Source: HGW-17 sp964516435
Lineage (GTDB): Bacteria; Myxococcota_A; Polyangia; HGW-17
DNA length: 64,000 bases
Direction: 5' to 3'
NCBI GenBank assembly: GCA_964516435.1
Contig: CAZEZP010000041.1
Location: forward strand, 10,043-74,042
Shown here: piece after piece, positions 33,358 to 41,279 of the stretch
Position numbering within the stretch: the first letter of the stretch is position 1
Layout of the letters: every line of letters begins with the position of its first letter
Notes under the pieces: model-generated
What the model saw: only the letters and a program-made list of their open reading frames with translations
What the model was told of the DNA's origin: nothing
Databases searched by the model: none
Translations under genes and position numbers: made by a program

Positions 33358-35361
33358 TCAGGTTTCAGGAGGCGTTCCCAGCAGGAGTCCCTCGAGCCGG
33401 CGGATTTCGTCACGCAGGCGGGCGGCCTCCTCGAACTGGAGCTTGCGGGCGGCCTCGCGCATCTTGCGGGTGAGCTTGAGGATGTGCGCCTCGGCCTCCT
33501 CCGGTGGCACGCGCGCAGGCGCCTTCTTCCGTCCGCCGGCATCGAGGCCGATCATCCGGTTGAGATCCACGACATCCTTGACGACGGAGGCCGGCGTGAT
33601 GCCATGCTCGCGGTTATACGCCTCCTGGATGGCGCGCCGGCGCGTGGTCTCGTCCAGAACCGTCTGCATGGCCGGCGTGATGCGATCCGCATACAGGATC
33701 ACGTGCCCCTCGCGATGGCGGGCCGCCCGGCCGCTGATCTGGAACAGGGAACTGGCCGAACGCAGAAAGCCTTCCGTATCGGCCTCCAGCACGGCCACGA
33801 GCGACACTTCGGGCAGATCCAGCCCCTCGCGCAGGAGATTGATGCCGACGAGTACGTCGAACTCGCCCAGGCGCAGATCCCGCAGGATTTCGGAACGCTC
33901 CAGCGTATCGATGTCGCTGTGCAGATAGCGGACGCGCACTCCCAGTTCGGCATAGTATTCCGTGAGCCGTTCGGCGGAACGCTTGGTGAGCGTGACCACC
34001 AGCACCTTTTCCCCGCGCTCGCGGCGCCGGCGGATTTCCACCAGCAGATCATCGAGTTGGCCCTCCACCGGACGCACCTCCATGGAAGGCTCGAGCAGCC
34101 CCGTGGGACGGACGATCTGTTCCACCACCACCCCCTGCGTCCTGTTCAGTTCCCATTCCCCGGGCGTGGCGCTCACGCAGACCACGCGATGCACGCGCTG
34201 CAGGAACTCCTCGAACGACAGGGGCCGGTTGTCCAGCGCGCACGGAAGACGGAACCCATACTCCACCAGGTTCCTCTTGCGGGAGAGATCACCATGCAGC
34301 ATGCCGCGCACCTGCGGAATGGTCTGGTGCGACTCGTCGATGAACAGGAGAAAATCCTGGGGAAAATAATCCAGGAGCGTGGCCGGGGGCTCCCCGGGCG
34401 GCCGGCCGTCGAAATGCCGGCTGTAGTTCTCGATGCCCTTGCAGTATCCGGCGGTTTCCAGCGTTTCCAGGTCCGAGAGCGTGCGCTGCTCCAGCCGCTG
34501 CGCTTCCAGCAGTCTGCCGGCGGCACGCAACTCGTTCAGCCGGAAACGCAACTCTTCCCGGATGGCCTCCATGGCACGGCGCAGATCCTGCTCGGGAACG
34601 ACATAGTGGCTGCTGGGAAAAATCAACGCCGATGCGACATCCCGATGCCCCTGGCGCACGAACGGGTCGAACTCGCGGATTCGCTCGATGGCGTCGCCGA
34701 ACCAGGAGATGCGCAGCGCCGTGCGGTCGGAATCGGCCGGAAACACCTCCACCACGTCGCCCCGCACGCGGAAGGTGCCGCGGGTGAAATCGTAGTCGTT
34801 GCGCTGATACTGGATGTCCACGAGCCGGCGCAGCACTTCGTCCCGATCGACTTCCTGCCCCACGGCGAGTTGCACCGCGAGATCCCGGTAGAAGCGTGGC
34901 GAGCCGATGCCGAAGATGCAGGAAACCGACGCCACGATGATGACGTCCGGGCGCGAAAGCAGGGCATTGGTTGCGGCGTGGCGCAGACGGTCGATTTCCT
35001 CGTTGATGGCGCTGTCCTTCTCGATGTAGGTGTCACTAGCGGGAATGTAGGCTTCCGGCTGGTAATAATCGTAATACGAAACGAAATACTGCACCGCGTT
35101 GTGGGGGAACAACTGGCGGAACTCCGCGAACAACTGGGCCGCGAGCGTCTTGTTGTGCGCCAGGATCAGCGTGGGACGCCCCCAGGCCTCGATGACCTTG
35201 GCCATGGTGAACGTCTTGCCGGAGCCGGTGATGCCCAGGAGCACCTGGAACGGCTCCCCGGCCTGCAGCCCCTCCAGCAGGCCGGCGATGGCGGCCGGCT
35301 GATCCCCCCGCGGCTCCATGCCGGGCGCCATGCGAAAAACACCAGGACGCAGAGAAGGCAT
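33358..35361 (-). CDS. uvrB: excinuclease ABC subunit UvrB
   Basis: The 667-residue product is standard UvrB length. UvrB verifies damage and loads UvrC in nucleotide excision repair. Visible features are the N-terminal GDQPAAI, Walker A GITGSGKT near residue 43, YYDYYQPEAYIP (the beta-hairpin that pads damaged DNA), the FIDESH motif, helicase motifs GINLLREGLDLPEV and QISGRAARH, and the C-terminal UVR motif (MREAARKLQFEEAARLRDEI) that contacts UvrC. ATG 35361 is chosen because the conserved N-terminus begins there; the open frame extends to 35718 only through the upstream gene. It lies two bases after the CpoB-like stop, so it is the last gene of a lipoprotein operon. Confidence 0.96.
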   Translation of the reverse strand: MPSLRPGVFRMAPGMEPRGDQPAAIAGLLEGLQAGEPFQVLLGITGSGKTFTMAKVIEAWGRPTLILAHNKTLAAQLFAEFRQLFPHNAVQYFVSYYDYYQPEAYIPASDTYIEKDSAINEEIDRLRHAATNALLSRPDVIIVASVSCIFGIGSPRFYRDLAVQLAVGQEVDRDEVLRRLVDIQYQRNDYDFTRGTFRVRGDVVEVFPADSDRTALRISWFGDAIERIREFDPFVRQGHRDVASALIFPSSHYVVPEQDLRRAMEAIREELRFRLNELRAAGRLLEAQRLEQRTLSDLETLETAGYCKGIENYSRHFDGRPPGEPPATLLDYFPQDFLLFIDESHQTIPQVRGMLHGDLSRKRNLVEYGFRLPCALDNRPLSFEEFLQRVHRVVCVSATPGEWELNRTQGVVVEQIVRPTGLLEPSMEVRPVEGQLDDLLVEIRRRRERGEKVLVVTLTKRSAERLTEYYAELGVRVRYLHSDIDTLERSEILRDLRLGEFDVLVGINLLREGLDLPEVSLVAVLEADTEGFLRSASSLFQISGRAARHREGHVILYADRITPAMQTVLDETTRRRAIQEAYNREHGITPASVVKDVVDLNRMIGLDAGGRKKAPARVPPEEAEAHILKLTRKMREAARKLQFEEAARLRDEIRRLEGLLLGTPPET

Positions 35362-35363
35362 GG

Positions 35364-36209
35364 TCAGGGTGCACACACCTGGCGGCTGTGCCGCATGGAC
35401 TTGAGGTATTCCAGTTGCTTGCGGGCGGCTTCGGCATCGGTGCCCTGTGGCCAGGCGGCCAGGTAGCCCTCCAGCGTGGGAATGGCCTTGGCGCAATCCA
35501 TGAACTGCACATGGGCCTGAGCCAGAAGCCAGACCATGCGTGCAGCGGCAGGCCCGTTGGGAAACGTGCGCCGATAGAGGTCCGCATACAGGATGACTCG
35601 TGTGAATTCGTTGAGGCGAAAGGCAGTTTCGGCCACGCCGGACACGGCTTCTCCGGCTGCGGGGGTTCCCGGATGCTTCTGGAGCAGAAGCGCCAGGTGG
35701 CCATGTGCCAACTTCCACTGCCGGGCCGCGCCCAGCGCCAGCACCACATCACGCAGGTCCTCGGGTCCCAGTTGCGTCGAAGCCCAGGCGGCCTCGCGGG
35801 AGAGCGCCTCCAGTTCGGCGATTTCCCGTACGCGCTGGGACAGCGCTTCCGTCAACTGCGCTACCTGGCGGACCACCTCGTCGTCCAGTCGGCCCGCCGC
35901 GGCATTCACGCGTTGCTCCAGTTCCAGCACCCGCTTGCGAAGATCATCCATGCGCGCGCGGATCTCGTCCATGAACAGCGACTGCTTTTCGCGGTACTGC
36001 GCGCGCTCTTCGCGAATCTTCTCCAGTTCGGCTTTCAACCTGGCCAGATTCTCCCGCAGCGTCGCCTCGTCGGCCGTGCGCTGCTCATAGGCCTGGGAAA
36101 CCTTCTCCACCCGCAACGCCATCTCATCGGCTTCCTTGCGGGATACGAAATGGGAACAGCCAAACACCAGCGGAAACAGGACCGCCACCACCCATCGGCG
36201 TGCAATCAT
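35364..36209 (-). CDS. CpoB/YbgF-like coiled-coil TPR lipoprotein
   Basis: This is a 281-residue protein: signal with lipobox VFGC near residue 17, a continuous coiled coil (about 25-150, charged with heptad leucines), then TPR-like helices (about 160-281) with A...W.LAHGHLALLLQKHPGTPAAG and a final TLEGYLAAWPQGTDAEAA repeat. The order coiled coil then TPR is that of CpoB/YbgF, the periplasmic partner of Tol-Pal and peptidoglycan synthases; here it is a lipoprotein rather than soluble. A Pal-like OmpA-domain lipoprotein is two genes upstream, supporting the assignment. AGGAGA precedes ATG 36209, and the start overlaps the upstream stop by 4 bp. Confidence 0.75.
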   Translation of the reverse strand: MIARRWVVAVLFPLVFGCSHFVSRKEADEMALRVEKVSQAYEQRTADEATLRENLARLKAELEKIREERAQYREKQSLFMDEIRARMDDLRKRVLELEQRVNAAAGRLDDEVVRQVAQLTEALSQRVREIAELEALSREAAWASTQLGPEDLRDVVLALGAARQWKLAHGHLALLLQKHPGTPAAGEAVSGVAETAFRLNEFTRVILYADLYRRTFPNGPAAARMVWLLAQAHVQFMDCAKAIPTLEGYLAAWPQGTDAEAARKQLEYLKSMRHSRQVCAP

Positions 36210-36697
36210 GGCGTCTTCTCCTGAGTGGAACCGACAGCGGCGCAACGGGGATTTTCCGGCTTGCGGACACAGACCACCCGCAGCAGGTCATTGAAATGCG
36301 TATTGTAATTCTTTTGAAATTCCTTCCAGGAATCCGCCAGTTTCATGCGCTGGAAATCCACGCTCTTCTCCAGGTAATCAATGCCCTGCACCGCAAGGTC
36401 CAGCGCCCCCTCCATTGTGTCGATTTCCTGGTGCACCTCGGCCCATGCACGGGCCACCGCATTGGAAAACGTGAAGCGTTCCGTGGCGATGGCGTCGATT
36501 TCCCGGGTCTGGCGGGCAGTCTCCTGCAATTGGTTCCGGCGCCAACTGTCATCGCGCGTCATGCGCAGTTCCACCTCGGTGATGCGCGCATGCAGACGCA
36601 GGAACTGCGACGGGCGGGCAGGCTGCAGGGAACGCGAGCACCCGGAAAGAAGGATCAGAAAAACCAACAGCCAAAAACGCATGAACAAAAACTTCAT
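36206..36697 (-). CDS. small helical lipoprotein of unknown function
   Basis: This is a 163-residue lipoprotein. Signal residues 1-20 (MKFLFMRFWLLVFLILLSGC) end in a clear lipobox. The mature part is helical with many charged residues, one Trp-rich turn (DSWKEFQKNYN), and two Cys near the C-terminus (RVVCVRKPENPRC). No family was recognised. It is flanked by 4-bp ATGA overlaps on both sides, between the Pal-like and CpoB-like genes, so the three products are probably made in fixed ratio and may act together. ATG 36697 is used (GAGGA upstream); a second Met at 36682 is possible. Confidence 0.7.
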   Translation of the reverse strand: MKFLFMRFWLLVFLILLSGCSRSLQPARPSQFLRLHARITEVELRMTRDDSWRRNQLQETARQTREIDAIATERFTFSNAVARAWAEVHQEIDTMEGALDLAVQGIDYLEKSVDFQRMKLADSWKEFQKNYNTHFNDLLRVVCVRKPENPRCAAVGSTQEKTP

Positions 36698-37488
36698 TCC
36701 TCGGGGCAGACCTGCCCGACCTTCTTGTAGAACATCACGTGCACCCGGCGGTCCTGCGCCCACGTGTCCTCATTGCTTCCCTTGGCGCAGGTTTCGCCCA
36801 GCGGTTCCCACGTGAAGCGGAACTTGGACACCAGTTCCGCGTCGATGAGAGACAGTTCGTTCTGCACGCTCTTGAGGCGCTGGCTGGAAAGGTCGTCGTT
36901 GTAGGTCTCGGGGCCTCGTGGATCCGCCATGCCCATGAAATGGATGCGGGAAAGGCCGGCGCCAAAGGCCTTGCGCATGCATTCCACGTTGCGCTTCAGG
37001 ATATCACGGCTTTCCCGGGACAGTTTGGCGGACTTGTAATCGAAGAAGATGTTCTCCATCTTGCAGGGCGGTGTGATGTTGCATTCCTCGCCTACGCAGG
37101 TACCGACCGAAACATCCGGCACGCAGTAGCCGTGCTGGCATTTCTGGCCCACCGGGCAATCACGGTCGGGGCTGCACTCGTTGCCATCGGCGCGGCAGGA
37201 GCCCTGCCAGCAGTGCTTGCCGGCGCCGCATTCCGCATCGTCCCTGCAGTCCCGGCACAGACCGTTGTCACAGACCTTGCCATCCTTGCAGGGCACGGCA
37301 GGGCAGGCAGACTTGACTTCCTTTACGCACTGGCCATCCCGGCAAACCTCGCCCTTGGGACAATTGGAGTCGGTTTGGCACTGGCATTTCCCAGCCACCT
37401 TCTTCTGACCCATCGGGCAGGTGTCCTTCTTGCAGGAAACGAAACCGAAAATCACCAGCAGCAACGGAAGAACGACGTATTTTTTCAT
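36694..37488 (-). CDS. Pal-like lipoprotein with Cys-rich modules and OmpA domain
   Basis: The 264-residue lipoprotein has lipobox FVSC. Residues about 22-145 are small Cys modules (CPKGEVCRDGQC, CKDGKVCDNGLC, CGAGKHCWQGSC, CPVGQKCQHGYC), each about 20 residues. Residues about 150-260 are an OmpA/Pal peptidoglycan-binding domain: IFFDYKSAKLS, I.FMGMADPRGPETYNDDLSSQR and the closing RRVHVMF. In Pal this domain anchors the outer membrane to the cell wall. The Cys-module extension is not in classical Pal. GGAGG lies 7 bp before ATG 37488. It is the first gene of the four-gene operon ending in uvrB; no tol genes are in view. Confidence 0.82.
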   Translation of the reverse strand: MKKYVVLPLLLVIFGFVSCKKDTCPMGQKKVAGKCQCQTDSNCPKGEVCRDGQCVKEVKSACPAVPCKDGKVCDNGLCRDCRDDAECGAGKHCWQGSCRADGNECSPDRDCPVGQKCQHGYCVPDVSVGTCVGEECNITPPCKMENIFFDYKSAKLSRESRDILKRNVECMRKAFGAGLSRIHFMGMADPRGPETYNDDLSSQRLKSVQNELSLIDAELVSKFRFTWEPLGETCAKGSNEDTWAQDRRVHVMFYKKVGQVCPEE

Positions 37489-37528
37489 GGAAACCTCCGT
37501 CTTTGAGGGGAAGATGTAGAGCACATTC

Positions 37529-37550
37529 CGGCATCGAAATCAAGATGCCG
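37529..37550. promoter_or_regulatory. perfect inverted repeat upstream of the Pal-like gene
   Basis: CGGCATC (37529-37535) and GATGCCG (37544-37550) surround an 8-bp spacer, about 40 bp before the start codon. No T-run follows on either strand, so an operator is likelier than a terminator. A minus-strand TTGATT lies within it and could be a -35 box. Confidence 0.4.
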
Positions 37551-37602
37551 ACATCCACCCAACACATCTGGCAAACGAATTATTTCCGAAGGTGAAAATT
37601 TT

Positions 37603-38517
37603 TCAGGGGACCAGCCGCACTCGCACCTGGGCGGGGATCACGCGGACATGAAACTCGGGCGGCATCCTGGAGAGACTGACCGGCGCCAGAAAATCGCGCT
37701 CCGACGGCTTGGCCGGCAGTTCCACGACGGGCGCGAGTTGGCCGGCTCCCAGCGCGGCCAGGCTCTTGCGGGGTCCCTCCACTACCACGTCCACCGTCTT
37801 GGGCTCCAGGGAAACCTTGCCCCTGTAGCCGCGCACCGCGACCGCCAGCCGGGAGAACTGGCGCGAGGCGATGGCCTTTTCGGCCACGATGCGCACCCGG
37901 AACTCCTTGATCTTTGGAGAGACCTCGACATTGGTGGGCAGTTCCGGCAGGGGTACGGTGAACTCCTTCGTCCCGTCCTCTTCCAGGACGTACGGTGGCA
38001 GCGTGATGGAGGAAAACCCGAGCACCGCCGATTTGGGCCCCGTCAGGCGGATCTTCGCCGGCTCCACCGACGTCTCGGTCAACAGAAAATTGCGGTTGTT
38101 CTCGACCTTGATGGTCACCGGCACCACGCGGGACATGCGCTGCTCCATGCGGATGGGCAGATACTGGGGCGTGATCGCAGTGACCCGGATGCCCTTGGGC
38201 AACTGGAACATGGTGGAGTCGAGATCGTAGCGGTCCGCCTTCACGCGGGAGAGATCCACCACCAGTTTGCGGGACCAGGTGTCGCCGTCCAGCCGGCGCA
38301 CTCCCGTCCAGGGACCGCGGATGTTCAGTTTCACCGAGGGAATCAACTCGTTGAGCAGCACCTGCTCCTGGGGCGCATTGACGTATTCCACCTCCACCAC
38401 CAGTGTGCCCTCCGCGTCCTTGTCGCTGCGCACCAGGTAGAACAGTGCCACCGAGATGAGCAGGGAAAAGACCTTAAGTCGCCAGTTTTCGGTGAAGAGT
38501 GCCAGAAACTTACGCAC
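37603..38517 (-). CDS. ybbR: YbbR-domain regulator of diadenylate cyclase (CdaR-like)
   Basis: This is a 304-residue protein with a short cytosolic start, one membrane helix near 13-30 (LKVFSLLISVALFYLV) and three or four YbbR beta repeats, each near 80 residues (VLLNELIPSVKLNIRGPW, ...VEPAKIRLTGPKSAV, and LEPKTVDVVVEGPRKSL). YbbR proteins sit outside the membrane beside CdaA and tune c-di-AMP synthesis. GTG 38517 is preferred as the start: GGGAGG lies six bases upstream and it overlaps the cdaA stop by 8 bp. The ATG at 38547 lacks a ribosome site. It is the last gene of the operon. Confidence 0.88.
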   Translation of the reverse strand: MRKFLALFTENWRLKVFSLLISVALFYLVRSDKDAEGTLVVEVEYVNAPQEQVLLNELIPSVKLNIRGPWTGVRRLDGDTWSRKLVVDLSRVKADRYDLDSTMFQLPKGIRVTAITPQYLPIRMEQRMSRVVPVTIKVENNRNFLLTETSVEPAKIRLTGPKSAVLGFSSITLPPYVLEEDGTKEFTVPLPELPTNVEVSPKIKEFRVRIVAEKAIASRQFSRLAVAVRGYRGKVSLEPKTVDVVVEGPRKSLAALGAGQLAPVVELPAKPSERDFLAPVSLSRMPPEFHVRVIPAQVRVRLVP

Positions 38518-39367
38518 GGGAATCCTCCCGTCCCGTGGGATGCGCATTGCGCTTCCACCACCGCGCCGGCGTGAGGGCCTGGCCGCGCATGAGCCGCAGC
38601 AACTCGTTGTGTAGCCGCATGGTGTTTTCCATGGGGATGATCAGGCCGCGCTCGCACAGGCTGATGGCCCCGCGCTCCTCGGAGACCACGATGGAAATGG
38701 CATCGGTGTTCTCCGTGAGTCCCAGCGCCGCCTTGTGGCGGGTTCCGTAGTGGCTGTCGAGTTGCTTGTTGTCGGACAGCGGAAGAATGACGCCGGCCTT
38801 GTACACCCGGTTGTTCCGGATGACCACCGCCCCGTCGTGCAGCGGATTGTTGCGGTCCACGTGAAAGATCGCCCACAGCAGTTCCTTGGTGATCTGTGCA
38901 TCGAGGATCTTGCCGCCGGCCAGGACGTTCTCGTCCATGATGGCGCTGCGCTCCAGCACTATGATGGCGCCAGTGTGGGTCTCGGCCATCCGGCCCACGG
39001 CCTGGAGCAACTCGTCCATCGCATCCACGCCCTTCTCGCCGCCGGAAAAGAGCGTGACCTCGCTGCCCACGTGGGTGAGCAACCGGCGGATTTCCGCCTG
39101 GAAGATGATGATGAGAAACAGAAAGAAATAATTGAGGAAATTCGAAAGGAGCCACTGGATGGTGAACAGGTCGAGGTAGTGGGAGAGCACCCAGGCGAAT
39201 CCCAGCCCCACGATCAGGCCCATGAGCATCAGGCTGGCGCGGGTACCGCGCAGGAACAGGAAAAAACGGTAGACGATGAACGCCACGAGGCCGATGTCCA
39301 GCAGGATGGAGACGAATCCCACGACGGACGGCTTGTCCAGATAGAAGAGATCGATGGACGAGAACAT
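38510..39367 (-). CDS. cdaA: diadenylate cyclase CdaA with altered RHR motif
   Basis: The 285-residue product is of normal CdaA length. It makes c-di-AMP from two ATP at the inner membrane. Three membrane helices (about 15-38, 44-62 and 74-92) are followed by the DisA_N catalytic domain: LHDGA (177-180), GAIIVLER and VVSEERGAIS. The ATP-binding RHR motif reads TRHKAALGLTE (Arg210-His211-Lys212), a conservative but notable change. GGGGAGG precedes ATG 39367; the longer open frame to 39880 is rejected because it runs through the upstream gene. The next gene is ybbR, its regulator. Confidence 0.92.
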   Translation of the reverse strand: MFSSIDLFYLDKPSVVGFVSILLDIGLVAFIVYRFFLFLRGTRASLMLMGLIVGLGFAWVLSHYLDLFTIQWLLSNFLNYFFLFLIIIFQAEIRRLLTHVGSEVTLFSGGEKGVDAMDELLQAVGRMAETHTGAIIVLERSAIMDENVLAGGKILDAQITKELLWAIFHVDRNNPLHDGAVVIRNNRVYKAGVILPLSDNKQLDSHYGTRHKAALGLTENTDAISIVVSEERGAISLCERGLIIPMENTMRLHNELLRLMRGQALTPARWWKRNAHPTGREDSRA

Positions 39368-39393
39368 GGGCCTCCCCGAAAAACAGGGGCACT

Positions 39394-39987
39394 TTACGCC
39401 TTGCGTACGTTTTTGGCAAGCGCTGGAAAGGCGAAGACGGCCGCCAGCAGCAGTGCGGCCGGAAACTGCACGGCGAAATCCCAATTGCGCCCCGGCAGCA
39501 GGACTCCCGGCAGGGAAGCGCACATTCCGGCGATGGCAGGAAGGGCTGCCACAACCCGCAGGGGGACCGAAAACAGGCTCGACACGAACGAACGGGAGAA
39601 AAGACCGAAGGCATGCAGGAAAAACGGCCAGGGCGCCCAGGAGAAGAGCCGCGTGTGCCAGTCCAGGTGCATCACGGGCAGGCGTTCGATGAAAGGATCC
39701 GGCGGCGGTGGCGGCAACGGAGGGAAGAGCACGCGCAGCACGAGGAAAACCAGCCCCCCGGCGGCAAGGAAAATCCAGGGCCGAAGGGAGGCAGGCGCCC
39801 GGCGCAGGCCATGCCGGAGCGCCACCCAGGGAAAGAATCCCGCCGCCGCGAAGAGCGGCCCCAGCAGGCGCTGCCACCATGGAGCGGGCAGTTTGGCCAC
39901 GGCAACCATGAGCACGAATGCCGCCGGTACCCCCAGGGCCACCAGCCGGCCCGTGGAAGGGGAAAGCGTGCCTACACGGGTATCCAT
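39394..39987 (-). CDS. multi-pass membrane protein of unknown family
   Basis: This 197-residue hydrophobic protein has about four or five predicted membrane helices (near 15-33, 40-55, 68-90, 118-140 and 165-190) and a PLPPPPPDP loop around residue 94. No conserved family motif was recognised. It begins 16 bp inside the end of the amidotransferase-like gene and ends 26 bp before cdaA, so it is part of the c-di-AMP operon and may act in the same membrane assembly. Confidence 0.65.
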   Translation of the reverse strand: MDTRVGTLSPSTGRLVALGVPAAFVLMVAVAKLPAPWWQRLLGPLFAAAGFFPWVALRHGLRRAPASLRPWIFLAAGGLVFLVLRVLFPPLPPPPPDPFIERLPVMHLDWHTRLFSWAPWPFFLHAFGLFSRSFVSSLFSVPLRVVAALPAIAGMCASLPGVLLPGRNWDFAVQFPAALLLAAVFAFPALAKNVRKA

Positions 39988-40814
39988 TCGATGTTCCGGG
40001 CCCGGTAGAAGAGCACCCGGTCGCGGGGGATGGCGCTCAGGCCGCGCTCGGAAGGCGGCGTCTTCAAATCGCCCACCACGAGCAGGGCATGCAGATCGGG
40101 ATGCGTGCGCTCGCGCTCATCCCGCTCCGGGTGGTGATCGCGGCAATACGGGCAGGGATCCCGCATCCCATCGATGAGGCGGTAGCCGCCGATGTCGTCG
40201 GCCGAGCAGTAGGTCATCAGGAAGCGCCCGTTACTCACGCAGAAGACCGCGGGCGTCTCCTCGTTCTCGATGTCGCGGGCGAGGCGCCGCCAGTTGCGGT
40301 AGGTCTGGGCGAGCGCCGACGCCACCGCGCCGTGGTCGGGATCATAGGCGTTGAGTTGGCAGGTTTCCTTGAGGAACACCAGGAAGAACTGGAAGATCAG
40401 TTCCTGTTCGGTGTTTCCCGGGACGTTCCAGCGCAAATCCCCCTTGATGGCGCTTTGCAGCCACTCGCGGATGCGGGTCGGGCGCGAACTGCCGCCCAGC
40501 ATGGTGAAAAACCAGTTGCGGTGGCGGAAGGGCGAGACGTCCTGGGGGCTGCGGCTGGCGCGGGACACCTCGAAATGGGCCATGCCGAACTCCGGATGCC
40601 AGTGCTGGATGGTTTCATAGACGTCGATGGCGTCCATGTGCAGCGGACGCCGCCGATGCTCGATCTCGTCGGGCGGGCGGCACATGGCCGTCCCCCACGT
40701 ATACGGGCCTTCGTGCGCGCTCTTGCGGAAGAGGTGGCGATACGGGTAGAGCGCATGCGCCGTCAGGTGGGGATGAGAGGAACCGAACGCCAGAAGGGAT
40801 TCCACGGCATCCAT
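39972..40814 (-). CDS. class II glutamine-amidotransferase-fold protein lacking catalytic Cys
   Basis: This is a 280-residue cytosolic protein. The segment SPFRHRNWFFTMLGG, then GNTEQELIFQFFLVFL and a later VFCVSNGRFLMTY correspond to the HPF..g.w.faHNG, TDSE and lvSDGr.L blocks of YafJ-type class II glutamine amidotransferases. The family needs an N-terminal Cys (Met-Cys...) as nucleophile; here translation begins Met-Asp-Ala and the HNG Asn is also replaced (TMLGG). A catalytically dead relative, perhaps a ligand sensor, is inferred. ATG 40814 follows the previous stop by two bases; the frame extends upstream, but only through the preceding gene. Confidence 0.6.
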   Translation of the reverse strand: MDAVESLLAFGSSHPHLTAHALYPYRHLFRKSAHEGPYTWGTAMCRPPDEIEHRRRPLHMDAIDVYETIQHWHPEFGMAHFEVSRASRSPQDVSPFRHRNWFFTMLGGSSRPTRIREWLQSAIKGDLRWNVPGNTEQELIFQFFLVFLKETCQLNAYDPDHGAVASALAQTYRNWRRLARDIENEETPAVFCVSNGRFLMTYCSADDIGGYRLIDGMRDPCPYCRDHHPERDERERTHPDLHALLVVGDLKTPPSERGLSAIPRDRVLFYRARNIEWIPV

Positions 40815-40816
40815 GG

Positions 40817-41086
40817 CTAACCGTCCGTCCTGTCGCCGGAGGAGGGCTCCGGCTTCGTCCCGCCGGAAGATTCCTCCCCGTTCTTTTCCAGGTCTTCCAT
40901 CAGTTCCTTCTCTACCTGGGCGACGGGCTTGTCCTCGGTGGAAACGCCCTGCTGCCGGCGGAATTCCTCGATCATCATCCGCGTCTTGCGGTTGACGTGG
41001 TAACTGGCGTAATGCTTCATCAGGAAATAGCCCGCCACCGAACACAGGATCACGACAATCAAGAATGACCACACTTGCGTACCCAT
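40817..41086 (-). CDS. small single-pass membrane protein
   Basis: This is an 89-residue protein: one membrane helix (residues 6-24, WSFLIVVILCSVAGYFLM), then a basic helix (HVNRKTRMMIEEFRRQQG) and an acidic Ser/Gly/Pro tail. Orientation with the tail in the cytoplasm fits the positive-inside rule. GGAAAG precedes ATG 41086. It is the first gene of the five-gene operon leading to cdaA and ybbR. The function is unknown. Confidence 0.7.
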   Translation of the reverse strand: MGTQVWSFLIVVILCSVAGYFLMKHYASYHVNRKTRMMIEEFRRQQGVSTEDKPVAQVEKELMEDLEKNGEESSGGTKPEPSSGDRTDG

Positions 41087-41100
41087 GAGCGTCTTTCCTT

Positions 41101-41117
41101 GCCGGCAAGACGCCGGC
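41101..41117 (-). promoter_or_regulatory. leader hairpin before the cdaA operon
   Basis: GCCGGC arms (41101-41106 and 41112-41117) with a 5-nt loop lie in the predicted leader, directly upstream of the first ribosome site. The geometry (6-bp arms, 5-nt loop, next to the SD) matches the hairpin at 6294-6310 with unrelated sequence. Confidence 0.4.
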
Positions 41118-41125
41118 GAAGCTGG

Positions 41126-41154
41126 ACAATACGGCAAAGCCGGATGACGGTCAA
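41126..41154 (-). promoter_or_regulatory. promoter of the cdaA-ybbR operon
   Basis: Minus strand: TTGACC (41149-41154), 17-bp spacer, TATTGT (41126-41131), 40 bp before the first ATG. Confidence 0.6.
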
Positions 41155-41279
41155 CCGCACGGCCCGGATGCCCGGGAAAACCCGGAGAAATCATACCCCG
41201 GAAATGAATCCCACGATGTCCCCATCGCCTCGTCGGCAACGATTCTGCGAGGATGCCCCACAAGGACGAACGCAGGAAA

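Noticed and set aside
38547..38547. ATG start for YbbR
   Set aside because: It has no Shine-Dalgarno; the GTG at 38517 has GGGAGG six bases upstream and fits the operon overlap.
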